DNA of 34,286 bases from Bradyrhizobium sp. (GCF_028868675.1 NZ_JAGWUA010000026.1:1-34286), one strand, 5' to 3'; shown: positions 1 to 8,574, numbered from the stretch's first letter. The notes: generated from the letters alone by a model not told the origin. Numbers and translations: made by a program.

Positions 1-315
1 GCCAGGGGCAAGGGACCGGTCAGCGACCAACTCAAGATTGCGCCTTCCGATCTGACGGTGCTGGCGAGGAACAGCAACGGGGTCTTTCCCGCGAGCGCCG
101 TCTATGAAACCATCGACGGGTCGCGGACAATTCGCGCGCACGGCACCCGCGACATGCCCATCTGGGGCGAGCGGTTCAACCCCATCGTCGGCCTGCCCCA
201 CAACGTCGATCCGTCCTATTGGAAGCTGGCCGGTCCGGAGCAAAGCCCGGAGGTCGTCGTGCGCAGGCGCATCCTTGCCATCATCGACTATCTGAAAAGC
301 GTCCAGCAGAAGTAG
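1..315 (+). CDS. c-type cytochrome, C-terminal part (5' end outside window)
   Basis: The reading frame is open from base 1 and ends at the TAG at 313-315, so only the last 104 residues are present and the CxxCH haem-binding site is off the left edge. The visible part begins with a GKGPVSDQLK segment, followed by PSDLT and later RDMPIWGERF. In class I monohaem cytochromes c the first is the loop after the haem motif and the Met of RDMPIWG is the usual distal haem ligand. The likely role is periplasmic electron transfer. The partner enzyme would lie upstream and cannot be named. The start codon is not in the window, and the in-frame GTG at 58 is not a real start because homology begins before it. 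Confidence 0.75.
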   Translation, partial: ARGKGPVSDQLKIAPSDLTVLARNSNGVFPASAVYETIDGSRTIRAHGTRDMPIWGERFNPIVGLPHNVDPSYWKLAGPEQSPEVVVRRRILAIIDYLKSVQQK

Positions 316-406
316 CGACCGGCGATCGCCGATTGCGTGCGGGGCAGGTTTCCGGCCCGGCGGTCTCCCTGCGCCCGGTCCACCCGTTCCAATCGCGAGG
401 CGGGCG

Positions 407-435
407 TTGACTTCGCCCCTCAAAGATAGTAATTA
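407..435 (+). promoter_or_regulatory. candidate sigma-70-type promoter of the TetR/exporter operon
   Basis: TTGACT at 407-412 is followed after 17 bases by TAATTA at 430-435. The -35 is near consensus and the -10 is weak. The -10 lies inside the 34-bp palindrome at 418-451, so repressor bound there would block polymerase. Transcription would start near 442, leaving a leader of about 15 bases that contains GAGG at 448-451 ahead of the ATG at 457. Confidence 0.45.
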
Positions 436-451
436 ATTACTATCTTTGAGG
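418..451. promoter_or_regulatory. perfect 34-bp palindrome, probable TetR operator
   Basis: The left arm CCTCAAAGATAGTAATT (418-434) is the exact reverse complement of the right arm (435-451), with no spacer. The match ends at base 417/452. It is AT-rich in an otherwise GC-rich region and ends 5 bases before the regulator's ATG. TetR-family proteins commonly bind palindromes next to their own gene, so autorepression of the whole operon is the natural reading. The ribosome-binding GAGG is the end of the right arm, so the hairpin form in RNA could also mask it if transcription began upstream. Confidence 0.75.
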
Positions 452-456
452 TCGCG

Positions 457-1110
457 ATGAACGAAAAGTACCTGTCCGCCGAGGAGCGCCGCCGGCTGAC
501 CGTCGAAACGGTCGTGTCGCTCGCAGCGGCGCAAAACCCGAGCGAGATCACGACCGCGGCGATCGCGGCGCGAATGCACGTGACGCAGGGCGCCCTGTTT
601 CGCCATTTTCCGAGCAAGGACGCGATCTGGCAGGCGGTCATGGAATGGGTGACCGATCGGCTGCTCGACGGCATCGATCGGGCGGCGGCGGGCGAAGCGT
701 CCCCGGTCGAAGCGCTCCGGGCCATGTTCATGCGCCACGTCGAGTTCGTCATCGCCCACCCCGGGGTGCCCCGAATCCTGTTCGGCGAATTGCAGCGCGC
801 GGAAGCGACGCCGGCCAAGACCGTCGCGCGAAGTCTGCTGCAGCAATACGCGCGGCGGATCTCCGGAAAGCTGGAACAGGCGAAGGCCGCCCGCGAGGTG
901 GGGAGCGACACCGACATCGAGGCCGCCGCCATCCTTTTCATCGGAACGATCCAGGGACTGGTCATGCAGTCGATGCTGTCCGGCGATCTGCAAGCGGCCA
1001 GCTCCAACGCGCCGAGAGTTCTCGGGATCTATCTGCGGGGGCTGGGAGCGGGCCGCGCGATCCGCATCGACGGCGCGATCTCCCGGCGCAAGAGGCCTGT
1101 GCGATCATGA
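457..1110 (+). CDS. TetR/AcrR family transcriptional regulator
   Basis: The product is 217 residues, a usual TetR length. The N-terminal part has a helix-turn-helix typical of the family: AAIAARMHVTQGALFRHFPSKDAIW, here at about residues 30-54, with the recognition helix around TQGALFRHF. The C-terminal ligand domain is not diagnostic of an inducer. The ATG at 457 follows GAGG with 5 bases between. The stop overlaps the start of the downstream adaptor gene (ATGA at 1107-1110), so regulator and exporter are translationally coupled. The gene presumably represses its own operon through the 34-bp palindrome and is relieved by a substrate of the pump. The inducer is unknown. Confidence 0.85.
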   Translation: MNEKYLSAEERRRLTVETVVSLAAAQNPSEITTAAIAARMHVTQGALFRHFPSKDAIWQAVMEWVTDRLLDGIDRAAAGEASPVEALRAMFMRHVEFVIAHPGVPRILFGELQRAEATPAKTVARSLLQQYARRISGKLEQAKAAREVGSDTDIEAAAILFIGTIQGLVMQSMLSGDLQAASSNAPRVLGIYLRGLGAGRAIRIDGAISRRKRPVRS

Positions 1111-2357
1111 GTGCATCACCGACATCGACCCGTGCCGCCGGGACTGCGGCCGACGCCGGGACATCCTCGGCGAAACTGCGTGTCGTGACGGCTCTTCGCC
1201 GGCCGTTCGTCCGGTACGTCCTGATGGGCGTGACGGGGCTTGCTGCGATTCTGGCGATCGTCGCCGTCGTCAACAACCGCCCCGTTCGCGTCGATGCGGC
1301 GACGGTCGAACGCGACGTCGCCGTCCGCGTGTTCGGCCTCGGCACGGTCGAAGCGCGCGTGATGTCCAAGATCGGCTTCGAGGTCGGCGCGACGCTCGTC
1401 GAGTTGAACGCCGATCATGGCGACCGTGCCGCCAAGGGCCAGCTTCTGGCCCGGTTGAGCTTCGGCGAACAGGAGGCCAAGGTCACGCGCGCCAAGGCTG
1501 CGCTCGAGATCGCCGAGGTGAACATCACGCGGGCGGATGCGAACCTGGAGAAGGCGCGGGCCGTCCTCGCCCAGAAGCAGGAAGCAAACCGGCGCAAGCA
1601 GACCCTGGTCGGGCGCGACATCGTCTCCCAGCAGGTCGCGGAGGAGACGGCGCGCGACGAGGCCGTGGCGCGAGCGGACGCGATCCTCGCGGAGGCCGAG
1701 ATCGCGAGCACCCGGGCGCAGCTGACCGATGCCCGAGCGCAACTCACGTTCGAAGAGACGATGCTGGGACATCGCACGCTCGTGGCCCCCTACGATGCGA
1801 TCGTCATCGAGCGGTTCAAGGAACTGGGCACCGTCGTGAAGGCCGGAGATCCGATCTTCACGCTCGTTGCGGCCGATTCGTACTGGGGGCTGGCCTACGT
1901 CGACGAGGCACGCGCCGGCTACATCGCGGAGGGGCAGCGGGTCGACGCCCGCCTGCGCTCGCGCCCGCAGGAGGCCTTCACCGGCAAGGTCGTGCGGATC
2001 GGGCTCGAGAGCGACCGCGTGACCGAGGAACGGCGCGTGTTCGTCAAGGGCGACAATCCGCCGCCGCGCGTATTTCTGGGCGAGCAGGTGGAATTCCTGA
2101 TCACCGTTGCGAACCTCGAACAGGCGCTGCTCGTGCCGGAGGCGGCCGTCCACGGCTACAACGGACGCGAGGGCACCGTGTGGACCGTCGAGGACGGCCG
2201 ACTGCACCGGCGCCTCGTCAGGTTCCGCCATCGCACCGAGGACTCGCGCCTCGAGATCGTCGGAGGCCTGCCGGACGGCGCGCGCGTGGCGAGGCGCATC
2301 GAGCCCGGTTTCCGCGAGGGCCGCTCCGCCTGGGTCGGCGAAGGCGGGACGCCATGA
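1107..2357 (+). CDS. HlyD/MacA-type periplasmic adaptor subunit of ABC exporter
   Basis: The 416-residue protein has a cytoplasmic N-terminus rich in Ser/Thr/Ala, one membrane span at about 36-54, a lipoyl half-motif, a long coiled-coil hairpin (about 120-215, rich in Ala, Arg and Glu), a second lipoyl half (LVAPYDAIVIERFKELGTVV) and beta-barrel segments. This is the membrane-fusion architecture that links an inner-membrane ABC pump to the outer membrane or periplasm. The start at 1107 was chosen for its ATGA overlap with the regulator; the frame is open further upstream, but that is a shadow of the TetR gene. Gene order adaptor-permease-ATPase is that of DevBCA-like exporters. The substrate cannot be read from the sequence. 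Confidence 0.85.
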   Translation: MSASPTSTRAAGTAADAGTSSAKLRVVTALRRPFVRYVLMGVTGLAAILAIVAVVNNRPVRVDAATVERDVAVRVFGLGTVEARVMSKIGFEVGATLVELNADHGDRAAKGQLLARLSFGEQEAKVTRAKAALEIAEVNITRADANLEKARAVLAQKQEANRRKQTLVGRDIVSQQVAEETARDEAVARADAILAEAEIASTRAQLTDARAQLTFEETMLGHRTLVAPYDAIVIERFKELGTVVKAGDPIFTLVAADSYWGLAYVDEARAGYIAEGQRVDARLRSRPQEAFTGKVVRIGLESDRVTEERRVFVKGDNPPPRVFLGEQVEFLITVANLEQALLVPEAAVHGYNGREGTVWTVEDGRLHRRLVRFRHRTEDSRLEIVGGLPDGARVARRIEPGFREGRSAWVGEGGTP

Positions 2358-3487
2358 ATCTCGCCTACCGCGACATCAGGCACAACCTTGGCCGTTTCCT
2401 CCTGACCTGCATGGGGCTGGGACTGCTGCTCGGCGTCGTGCTGGCGATGATCGGCATCTATCGCGGGCTGGTCGTCGAAGCCCTGACCGTCCCGCGCTCT
2501 CCGGCCGTCGATCTGTGGATCGTGGAGGCCAACACGCGCGGTCCTTTCGCGGAAGCCTCGCGAATCCCCGGCGACGTTCGCGAGGCGATTGCGCGCATCG
2601 CCGGCGTCGCGGCGGCCGGCAGCGTCACCTTCCAGACCGTGGAGACCGAGCATGCGGGCGGCAAGCTCAGGCTCTACGTCATCGGTTACGAGCCGACGCG
2701 TCCGGGAGGTCCCCCGGAGGTCGTGGAAGGGCGCGAGATCGGGCGCAGTCATTACGAGATGGTCGCCGACCGGAGCACGGGACTCGGCCTCGGCGAGCGC
2801 ATCCGTCTCGGCCGAAACGTGTTCACCGTCGTCGGGCTGACCCAACAACAGGTCAACTCCGGCGGAGATCCCGTCGTCTACGTGACCCTGCTCGACGCCC
2901 AGAAACTGCAGTTCGACCTGGCTCCGCCGGCCGCCCGCGTGCAACTGGCGCGCGGCACCGGCGGCTTCAACCGGGACACCGTCAACGCGGTCATCGCGCG
3001 GCTGGACCGTGACGCGTCGCCGGATGCCGTGGCGCAGGCGGTGCGCCGCTGGAAGCACCTTTCGGCCATCACGCAGGAGGAGCAGGAACTGATCCTCACG
3101 CGCTCGCTGGTCGACCGCGCAAGACGCCAGATCGGGCTCTTCACCTCGCTCCTGCTGATCGTCTCCGCGGTGATCATCGCGCTGATCATCTACACGATGA
3201 CCATGGAGAAGCTGAAGCAGATCGCCACCCTCAAGCTGATCGGCGCGCCGGACCGGACCATCATCGGCATGGTCGTGCAGCAGGCCCTGGCGCTCGGCCT
3301 CATCGGCTTCGCCATCGGCGCCGGTCTGATCGCGAACATCAAGGACCACTTTCCGCGGCGCGTGGTCCTCGAATCCGACAACGTCGCCATCCTCGGCCTG
3401 ATCGTGTTCGTCGTCTGCCTTCTGTCCAGCGGTCTCGGCGTCCGCGCCGCGCTTCGGGTCGATCCCGCGACGGCACTCGGAGGCTGA
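2354..3487 (+). CDS. FtsX/MacB-type ABC transporter permease (DevC-like)
   Basis: The 377-residue protein has one N-terminal membrane span (about 14-38), a periplasmic domain of roughly 210 residues, and three C-terminal spans beginning near residue 263, 310 and 345. This is the four-span type VII ABC (FtsX/LolC/MacB) topology. A MTMEKLKQIATLKLIGA segment precedes the later spans; the EK...ATLK...GA pattern is the coupling region that contacts the ATPase in this family. Translation starts at the ATGA overlapping the adaptor's stop. Unlike MacB the ATPase is a separate gene, as in DevBCA and Lol systems. Such pumps move molecules out of the periplasm mechanically rather than across the inner membrane. 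Confidence 0.85.
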   Translation: MNLAYRDIRHNLGRFLLTCMGLGLLLGVVLAMIGIYRGLVVEALTVPRSPAVDLWIVEANTRGPFAEASRIPGDVREAIARIAGVAAAGSVTFQTVETEHAGGKLRLYVIGYEPTRPGGPPEVVEGREIGRSHYEMVADRSTGLGLGERIRLGRNVFTVVGLTQQQVNSGGDPVVYVTLLDAQKLQFDLAPPAARVQLARGTGGFNRDTVNAVIARLDRDASPDAVAQAVRRWKHLSAITQEEQELILTRSLVDRARRQIGLFTSLLLIVSAVIIALIIYTMTMEKLKQIATLKLIGAPDRTIIGMVVQQALALGLIGFAIGAGLIANIKDHFPRRVVLESDNVAILGLIVFVVCLLSSGLGVRAALRVDPATALGG

Positions 3488-3488
3488 C

Positions 3489-4220
3489 ATGGCGCCTGCC
3501 GGAACGGCTCGTCCGCTGGTGCGGCTCGAACACCTCTCCAAGCATTTCGGCGAAGGCGAGACCCGGGTCGATGCCTTGCGCGACGTCTCGCTCGACGTCT
3601 ATCCGGGCCAGGTCGTCGCGCTGCTCGGTCCGTCGGGCTCGGGCAAGTCGACGCTTCTCAACATCATCGGCTGCATCCTCGATCCGTCGTCGGGCTCCAT
3701 GGAGCTCGACGGAGAGGCGGTGCTGGAAGACGGTCACTGGTTGACGCACGACCTTCGCCGGCTGCGGCTCGACAAGGTCGGATTCGTCTTCCAGTTCCAC
3801 AACCTGATTCCGTTTCTCGACGCCACCGACAACGTCGCCCTCGTGCTTCGATTGGCGGGCGTGGACGCGGCAGCGGCCCGTACCCGCGCGATCGAACTGC
3901 TCGACTACCTCGAAGTCGGGCACCGTCGCAGCGCCATGCCGGCCAAGCTCTCGGGCGGCGAGGCGCAGCGCGTTGCGATCGCGCGCGCCCTGGCCAACCG
4001 GCCGCGGATCATCCTCGCCGACGAACCGACGGCCGCCCTCGATTCCAAACGGGCGAGGATCGTCATGGATCTCCTGCGCAAGGTGGCGATCGAGCAGGAC
4101 GCGGCCATCATCGCAGTCACCCACGACGAGAAGATATTCGATCGCTTCGATCGCATCTTCAACCTGCGCGATGGCCTGCTGGAAGCGGAGCCGCAGCTGA
4201 CGACCGGCGCGAGCGAATGA
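3489..4220 (+). CDS. ABC transporter ATP-binding protein (MacB/LolD/DevA class)
   Basis: The 243-residue nucleotide-binding subunit has all core motifs: Walker [10 protein letters not shown] at 47-55, a Q-loop in [10 protein letters not shown], signature LSGGEAQR, Walker [12 protein letters not shown] with D-loop, and the H-loop His in VTHDE. It should hydrolyse ATP to drive the permease encoded immediately upstream; the start lies one base after that gene's stop. It is the last gene of the TetR-HlyD-permease-ATPase operon. No outer-membrane TolC-like gene follows, so the pump presumably borrows one encoded elsewhere. Confidence 0.9.
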   Translation: MAPAGTARPLVRLEHLSKHFGEGETRVDALRDVSLDVYPGQVVALLGPSGSGKSTLLNIIGCILDPSSGSMELDGEAVLEDGHWLTHDLRRLRLDKVGFVFQFHNLIPFLDATDNVALVLRLAGVDAAAARTRAIELLDYLEVGHRRSAMPAKLSGGEAQRVAIARALANRPRIILADEPTAALDSKRARIVMDLLRKVAIEQDAAIIAVTHDEKIFDRFDRIFNLRDGLLEAEPQLTTGASE

Positions 4221-4304
4221 CGTTGCTATGACCTGCCTCCGGTTCACCACGTTCTCCAGCGGATCTCTTGGTTGGCGCTGCGCCCCGTGGCGCGTTTTGA
4301 TGGC

Positions 4305-4333
4305 TGGCCGGTGGTTGGCAGGGCCACCGGCCA
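4305..4333. terminator. hairpin between convergent genes, possible bidirectional terminator
   Basis: TGGCCGGTGG at 4305-4314 pairs perfectly with CCACCGGCCA at 4324-4333 across a 9-base loop. It lies between the end of the exporter operon and the end of the minus-strand gene at 4351. Neither strand has a T-run after the stem, so factor-independent termination is not assured. Confidence 0.4.
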
Positions 4334-4350
4334 AATCATGCTCTTGCGGC

Positions 4351-4887
4351 TCACACGTGCGGATTGACGATGGCGTAGCCATGGAGTGACCGGGCATGGA
4401 TGCGCGTGGCATGGCCGCCGGAATTGGCATCGTAGGCCATCCAGACGTCGCCGCCTACGTGCTGCTCCAGGACGAACACATGACCGCGTCTTGCGGCAAC
4501 CATTCCCGGGGCTGGCGTTGCACGCGGAAAACGAAGCCAATTGGACGCCAGGTTCAACTCCGGGACGATACGGCCGAAGACGCGTATGGCCGCGCCGCAG
4601 CCGCAGAACGATCGAGGACACCCGGCCGGGCGACCGCCGACGACTTGGCCGGTGCCGACACTTGCTTCGGAAGGCACTGAGCGAACGCTACCCATTGCGT
4701 ATGACTGTGATAGCTGCGCTCGACGTGCGACGCGCACCATCTTCGGTCCCTGTGACTGCGCAAACGAGAAATCGCATGGCATGATCACGTTGCATTCTTT
4801 GGGCGGGCTTGTGTGGAGGGGGCGTGCTTCGGAAGAGACCGAGGCAGCGATGACCAAAACTGACGCAACAAGTACTCGCTGAAACAT
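4351..4887 (-). CDS. secreted Cys-rich protein of unknown function
   Basis: The product is 178 residues. It starts with a Sec-type signal peptide (hydrophobic 5-17, likely cut after the Ala at 21), then a low-complexity linker to about residue 85. The C-terminal 90 residues look like a folded domain: Cys90, Cys95 and Cys97 in GCPRSFCGCGA, NWLRFPRA, RRGHVFVLEQH (His136) and AYDANSGGHATR (Asn155). From memory such proteins recur in Bradyrhizobium as hypothetical proteins. The order Cys, His, Asn and the GHVFVL strand recall CHAP/NlpC-like papain-fold amidases, but that is only inference. The ATG at 4887 was preferred over an upstream start at 4968 because it has GGAG six bases ahead and puts the signal peptide at the N-terminus. 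Confidence 0.7.
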   Translation of the reverse strand: MFQRVLVASVLVIAASVSSEARPLHTSPPKECNVIMPCDFSFAQSQGPKMVRVARRAQLSQSYAMGSVRSVPSEASVGTGQVVGGRPAGCPRSFCGCGAAIRVFGRIVPELNLASNWLRFPRATPAPGMVAARRGHVFVLEQHVGGDVWMAYDANSGGHATRIHARSLHGYAIVNPHV

Positions 4888-4966
4888 GCAGGACTCCGTT
4901 GAGAGGGTGTCCTGCCCCGGCCCTAGAAGCCATCGTGAATCAGGCCGAATTGAGCCTGAAAAGTCC

Positions 4967-5230
4967 ATGAATCATGGCTACGGAACGTTTACAGCCGGGA
5001 TGGGTGACAGCGGCGGGGGCGGTGAACTCGAAATTGGCGGCAAGGATATCGGCGGTATCGCGCTTCATGCTGCCGCGCGGGTGATGGCCAAAGCCGATGC
5101 CGATGAGATGCCTGTATCCGGCGTCGTAACTGGTCTGGTGGCCGGCGCTGGCCTGAAATTCCTGGAGCGAGGATCTTGCGACTTGAAGGGCCTTTCTGGA
5201 TGCTGGGACCCATGCGCGACTGTTAGCTGA
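4967..5230 (+). pseudogene. 3' remnant of a class III adenylate/guanylate cyclase gene
   Basis: This frame encodes GKDIGGIALHAAARVM, then VVTGLVAGAGLKFLERGS and CDLKGLSGCWD before the stop. These segments match the end of the catalytic domain of class III nucleotide cyclases found in fused signalling proteins (GGIAVH.ARV, then LVAGSGLxFxxRGxxxLKGLPGxW). Everything before it, including the metal-binding Asp residues and the substrate-binding part, is missing, and the 12 or so residues before GGKDIGG are poor in similarity. No ribosome-binding site precedes a start here. It is a decayed fragment left by a deletion or transfer event, next to the oppositely oriented secreted protein. Confidence 0.6.
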
Positions 5231-5718
5231 GGGGGGCGTGAATAGTCGCCTATGGTCGAGGATGCAGCGGGTGTCGAATGCGCCGGAACTCTCGTCATGA
5301 TTTCTGAATGCGCGCTTTGGGCGGCTACTCGTCAACGCGCCGATGTCGGGTCTTTCGGCTAAGGAGAAACGTTCGGCTCTGTCAGAGCATTGTCGTTCTT
5401 GACCCGTCGCGACATCTATTGCGGTGCAGCGGCATATCCGGAGTGCCCCAATCTGGACTTGCGTCGACGTTCCGCCTGTTGCCGCGCCGCCACGGTTCAG
5501 GCAAATCTGCCTGCTTTTTGAGCAAAGGATTGCTGGGCTCGGGAAATCCTGCTGGATTGCGGTTGGAATCGAAACACCGACCGGAGCTTTTTTGCGGCGC
5601 GTAAGCTTCGCCACCAATTGGGGCGGTAGCTCGCCCGGCACCAGCGTCGACGCCAATGGCTATGGCGGCGGCAGACAAGAGTTTGCGCACCAGCGTTCGC
5701 GATGGGAAGCTGTTGGGA
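5231..5718. other. gene-poor stretch between cyclase remnant and autotransporter
   Basis: About 490 bases with no coding region I can support. Open frames exist on both strands but none has a ribosome-binding site or recognisable domain. Base use is less GC-biased than the flanks. The part around 5380-5450 gives me a weak impression of a dispersed Bradyrhizobium intergenic sequence, from memory only. The promoter of the autotransporter should lie near its right end, but no convincing -35/-10 pair was found. Confidence 0.4.
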
Positions 5719-8574
5719 ATGGCGCAGGTGATGATCGGACCTTCGCAGATCTTACGCGCCCACGGGGTCGATCCGCGGCAGCGTCGAACCGGCGCAAGGC
5801 GCCGCGTGCTGCTCTGCACCACCTCCCTGGTCGCGCTGGGATGGCTGGCGACGACCGTGCCGTCGTGCGCCGCTGATAACTGGACCGGCGCCATCTCGAA
5901 TTTCTGGTTTATTGGCGCCAACTGGGACGCCGGCGTCCCGACCTCTGCGACGGACGTCGCCATCGGACGTTTCTCTGCACCATATTATCCGGTGATCCAA
6001 TCCTCACCTTTTTTCACAGCCGACGCGCAAACGGGGAGCATCCTGGTCTTAGGGCCCGATTCCTCACCTTTTGCGCCCGGCGCACTGACACTCCAGAACG
6101 GGGCCAATCTGACCAACCAGAATGACGCCAGCATCGTAGGTGGGGGCGTGGTGACAGTTACGGGGAGTTCGGTCTGGACGAACACTGGTCCTGCCGGAAC
6201 GACTGGTATCAGCGGTACGATTGTTGTGGGAGCAACCGGTGGCTCGTACGCGTACACGAACTTTCTGAACATCCAGACCTCTGGCAAAGTGATTACTACG
6301 AACCTGGAAATCGGCGAAGTAGGTGCGATAGGCGTCGTAACCGTAGACGGATCAGGCTCAAGCCTGGAAGTTTCCAACAGTCTCAAGGTTGGCGCCGGCA
6401 GCCTCGGCGTCGGCACACTGACTATCCAAGACGGCGGTAGCTTGAGGACCAGCGGCCATACTGGCGCTGAGATTGGCCATAGGGAATCTTTCGCGACCAG
6501 CACCATAACGCTAAAGGGCCAGAGTTCGCTCTGGTTCAATGGCACCGGTCCTATAATCGTTGGCGCCTCCGGCACAGGCACGCTGAACATCCGGGACGCC
6601 ACAAACCTGGTGTCGGATGGGCCCATAATAATCGCCAGAGACATCGGCTCGTTTGGCACGCTCAATATCGGCGCTGAGCTCGGTCAGGTTGCAGCACAGC
6701 CCGGCGGGCTGACGACCCCGTTCATCCTCTTCGGGGCCCTCTTCGGGGGCGGGGCCGGCACCGGCCAGATCGTCTTCAACCACACCTCCTCGAACTACGT
6801 CCTTGATGCTTTCATCGCCGGTCCGGGCGCGGTGCGGGTCGAGGCCGGCCGCACCATCCTGACCGCCAACAGCGATTATACCGGCCCGACCACCATCAAC
6901 GGCGGCATTCTCAGCATCAACGGTTCGATTGCGTCATCGAGCCTGACCACGGTCAATACCGGCGGCACCCTCGGCGGCAATGGTGTTGTCGGCAACACCC
7001 TGATCAATGGCGGCACGCTGTCGCCCGGCAATTCCATCGGGCTCTTGGCTGTGCAGGGCGGCCTCACCTTCACGGCGGCGTCGACCTATCTGGTGGAGGT
7101 CTCGCCCGCCAACGCCGACCGCACCAACGTCACGGGCGCCGCAACGCTGGGCGGCGCCACCGTGAATGCGGTGTTCGCCAATGGTAGCTACCTCCCCAGG
7201 CAATACACCATCCTGAACGCGAGCGGCGGCGTGTCCAGCACTTTCGCATCGGGCGTCGTCAACACCAACTTGCCAAACAACTTCAAGACGGCACTGAGCT
7301 ACGACGCCAACGATGTCTACCTCAACCTGACGGCACAACTCGGCGGCAGCAGCGGCGGGACCAACGGCAATCAGCAGAGTGTCGCAAACGGCATCAACAA
7401 CGCTTTCAATGCCGGGGGCGCCCTGCCGCCGGGCTTTGTCAACCTGTTCAGCCTGTCCGGCGCGCCGCTTGCCAATGCGCTGACGCAAATCTCCGGCGAG
7501 ACCGGCACTGGTGCGCAGCAGGTGACCTTCAACGCCATGAATCAATTCATGGGCGTGATGACCGATCCGTTCATCATGGGACGCGGTGATCCTTTCAGCG
7601 GAGGCGGTAGCCCGAACGCCTATGCCGACGAGAACATGGCCTATGCGTCATCTGCACGCGGTCGCTCGGTGAGTGAACGCGACGCCTATGCTGCGATTTA
7701 CGCCAAGGCGCCGCCACTTGCGCCGCCGTTCCTGCAGCGCTGGAACGTGTGGGCCGCCGGCTTCGGCGGTTCGCAGCGCACCGACGGCAATGCGGTCGTC
7801 GGCTCCGGCGACACGCGTAGCAGTCTCTACGGCGTCGCGGTCGGCGCCGATTATCGCATCTCGCCGAACACGATTGCCGGGTTTGCGCTGGCCGGTGGCG
7901 GCACCAATTTCAGCGTCAACAATCTTGGTAGCGGGCACTCCGACCTGTTCCAGGCCGGCGGCTTCATCCGCCACGATGTCGGGGCTGTATATCTGACCGG
8001 CGCGCTGGCCTACGGCTGGCAGGACATTGCCACCGATCGCACCGTGACGGTCGCCGGCCTCGATCAGCTCCACGCCAGATTCAATGCCAGCGCCTGGTCA
8101 GGTCGCGTCGAGGGCGGATATCGCTTCACCGCGCAGGGCTTTGGCATCACCCCTTACGCCGCAGGCCAATTCACCACCTTCGAGCTGCCGACTTATTCGG
8201 AGCAGGCGATCGTGGGCGCCAACACGTTTGCGCTGACCTACAACGCCAGGAGCGTCACCGATACGCGCAGCGAACTCGGCATCCGCACCGACAAATCATT
8301 CGCGATGGCCGATGGCATTCTGACGCTGCGCGGGCGCCTCGCATGGGCGCACGACTTCAACCCCGACCGCAACGTCGCCGCGACCTTCCTGACGCTGCCG
8401 GGGGCGAGCTTCGTCGTGAACGGGGCGGCAATGGCCACAGACGCGGCGCTCGTGACTGCCGCCATCGAGAAGAAATGGCTCAACGGCTGGTCGGCGGCGG
8501 CAACCTTCGAAGGCGAGTTTTCGAACGTCACCACCTCCTATGCCGGCAAAGGCATCGCCCGCTACGTGTGGTGA
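5719..8574 (+). CDS. autotransporter (type Va secretion) outer-membrane protein
   Basis: About 951 residues from the ATG at 5719. An Arg-rich n-region (RRTGARRR) precedes a hydrophobic core and a cut near PSCAA, giving a Sec signal peptide. The passenger holds repeated GVxTVDGSGSSLEVSNSLKVG-type beta-helix strands, then a stretch like autotransporter-associated beta strands (NSDYTGPTTINGGILSING and GGTLSPGNSIGLL). From about base 7735 the last 280 residues form a 12-strand-type autotransporter barrel ending in Trp, an aromatic C-terminal residue as the assembly machinery expects. The protein should thread its passenger through the barrel to the surface, perhaps for adhesion. The start is uncertain: ATGs at 5656 and 5731 are also in frame; GGGAAG nine bases before 5719 favours it. 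Confidence 0.85.
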   Translation: MAQVMIGPSQILRAHGVDPRQRRTGARRRVLLCTTSLVALGWLATTVPSCAADNWTGAISNFWFIGANWDAGVPTSATDVAIGRFSAPYYPVIQSSPFFTADAQTGSILVLGPDSSPFAPGALTLQNGANLTNQNDASIVGGGVVTVTGSSVWTNTGPAGTTGISGTIVVGATGGSYAYTNFLNIQTSGKVITTNLEIGEVGAIGVVTVDGSGSSLEVSNSLKVGAGSLGVGTLTIQDGGSLRTSGHTGAEIGHRESFATSTITLKGQSSLWFNGTGPIIVGASGTGTLNIRDATNLVSDGPIIIARDIGSFGTLNIGAELGQVAAQPGGLTTPFILFGALFGGGAGTGQIVFNHTSSNYVLDAFIAGPGAVRVEAGRTILTANSDYTGPTTINGGILSINGSIASSSLTTVNTGGTLGGNGVVGNTLINGGTLSPGNSIGLLAVQGGLTFTAASTYLVEVSPANADRTNVTGAATLGGATVNAVFANGSYLPRQYTILNASGGVSSTFASGVVNTNLPNNFKTALSYDANDVYLNLTAQLGGSSGGTNGNQQSVANGINNAFNAGGALPPGFVNLFSLSGAPLANALTQISGETGTGAQQVTFNAMNQFMGVMTDPFIMGRGDPFSGGGSPNAYADENMAYASSARGRSVSERDAYAAIYAKAPPLAPPFLQRWNVWAAGFGGSQRTDGNAVVGSGDTRSSLYGVAVGADYRISPNTIAGFALAGGGTNFSVNNLGSGHSDLFQAGGFIRHDVGAVYLTGALAYGWQDIATDRTVTVAGLDQLHARFNASAWSGRVEGGYRFTAQGFGITPYAAGQFTTFELPTYSEQAIVGANTFALTYNARSVTDTRSELGIRTDKSFAMADGILTLRGRLAWAHDFNPDRNVAATFLTLPGASFVVNGAAMATDAALVTAAIEKKWLNGWSAAATFEGEFSNVTTSYAGKGIARYVW

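Noticed and set aside
645..1106. Upstream extension of the HlyD frame
   Set aside because: It overlaps the TetR gene in another frame and would add Arg-rich sequence; the ATGA overlap at 1107 is the normal start.
2156..3541. Minus-strand open frame opposite the permease
   Set aside because: Low-complexity shadow of a well-conserved gene.
5382..5704. Minus-strand frame whose start (a GTG giving MRKLLSAAAIAIGV) looks like a signal peptide
   Set aside because: No ribosome-binding site, an Asp breaks the hydrophobic stretch, and the remainder has no recognisable fold.
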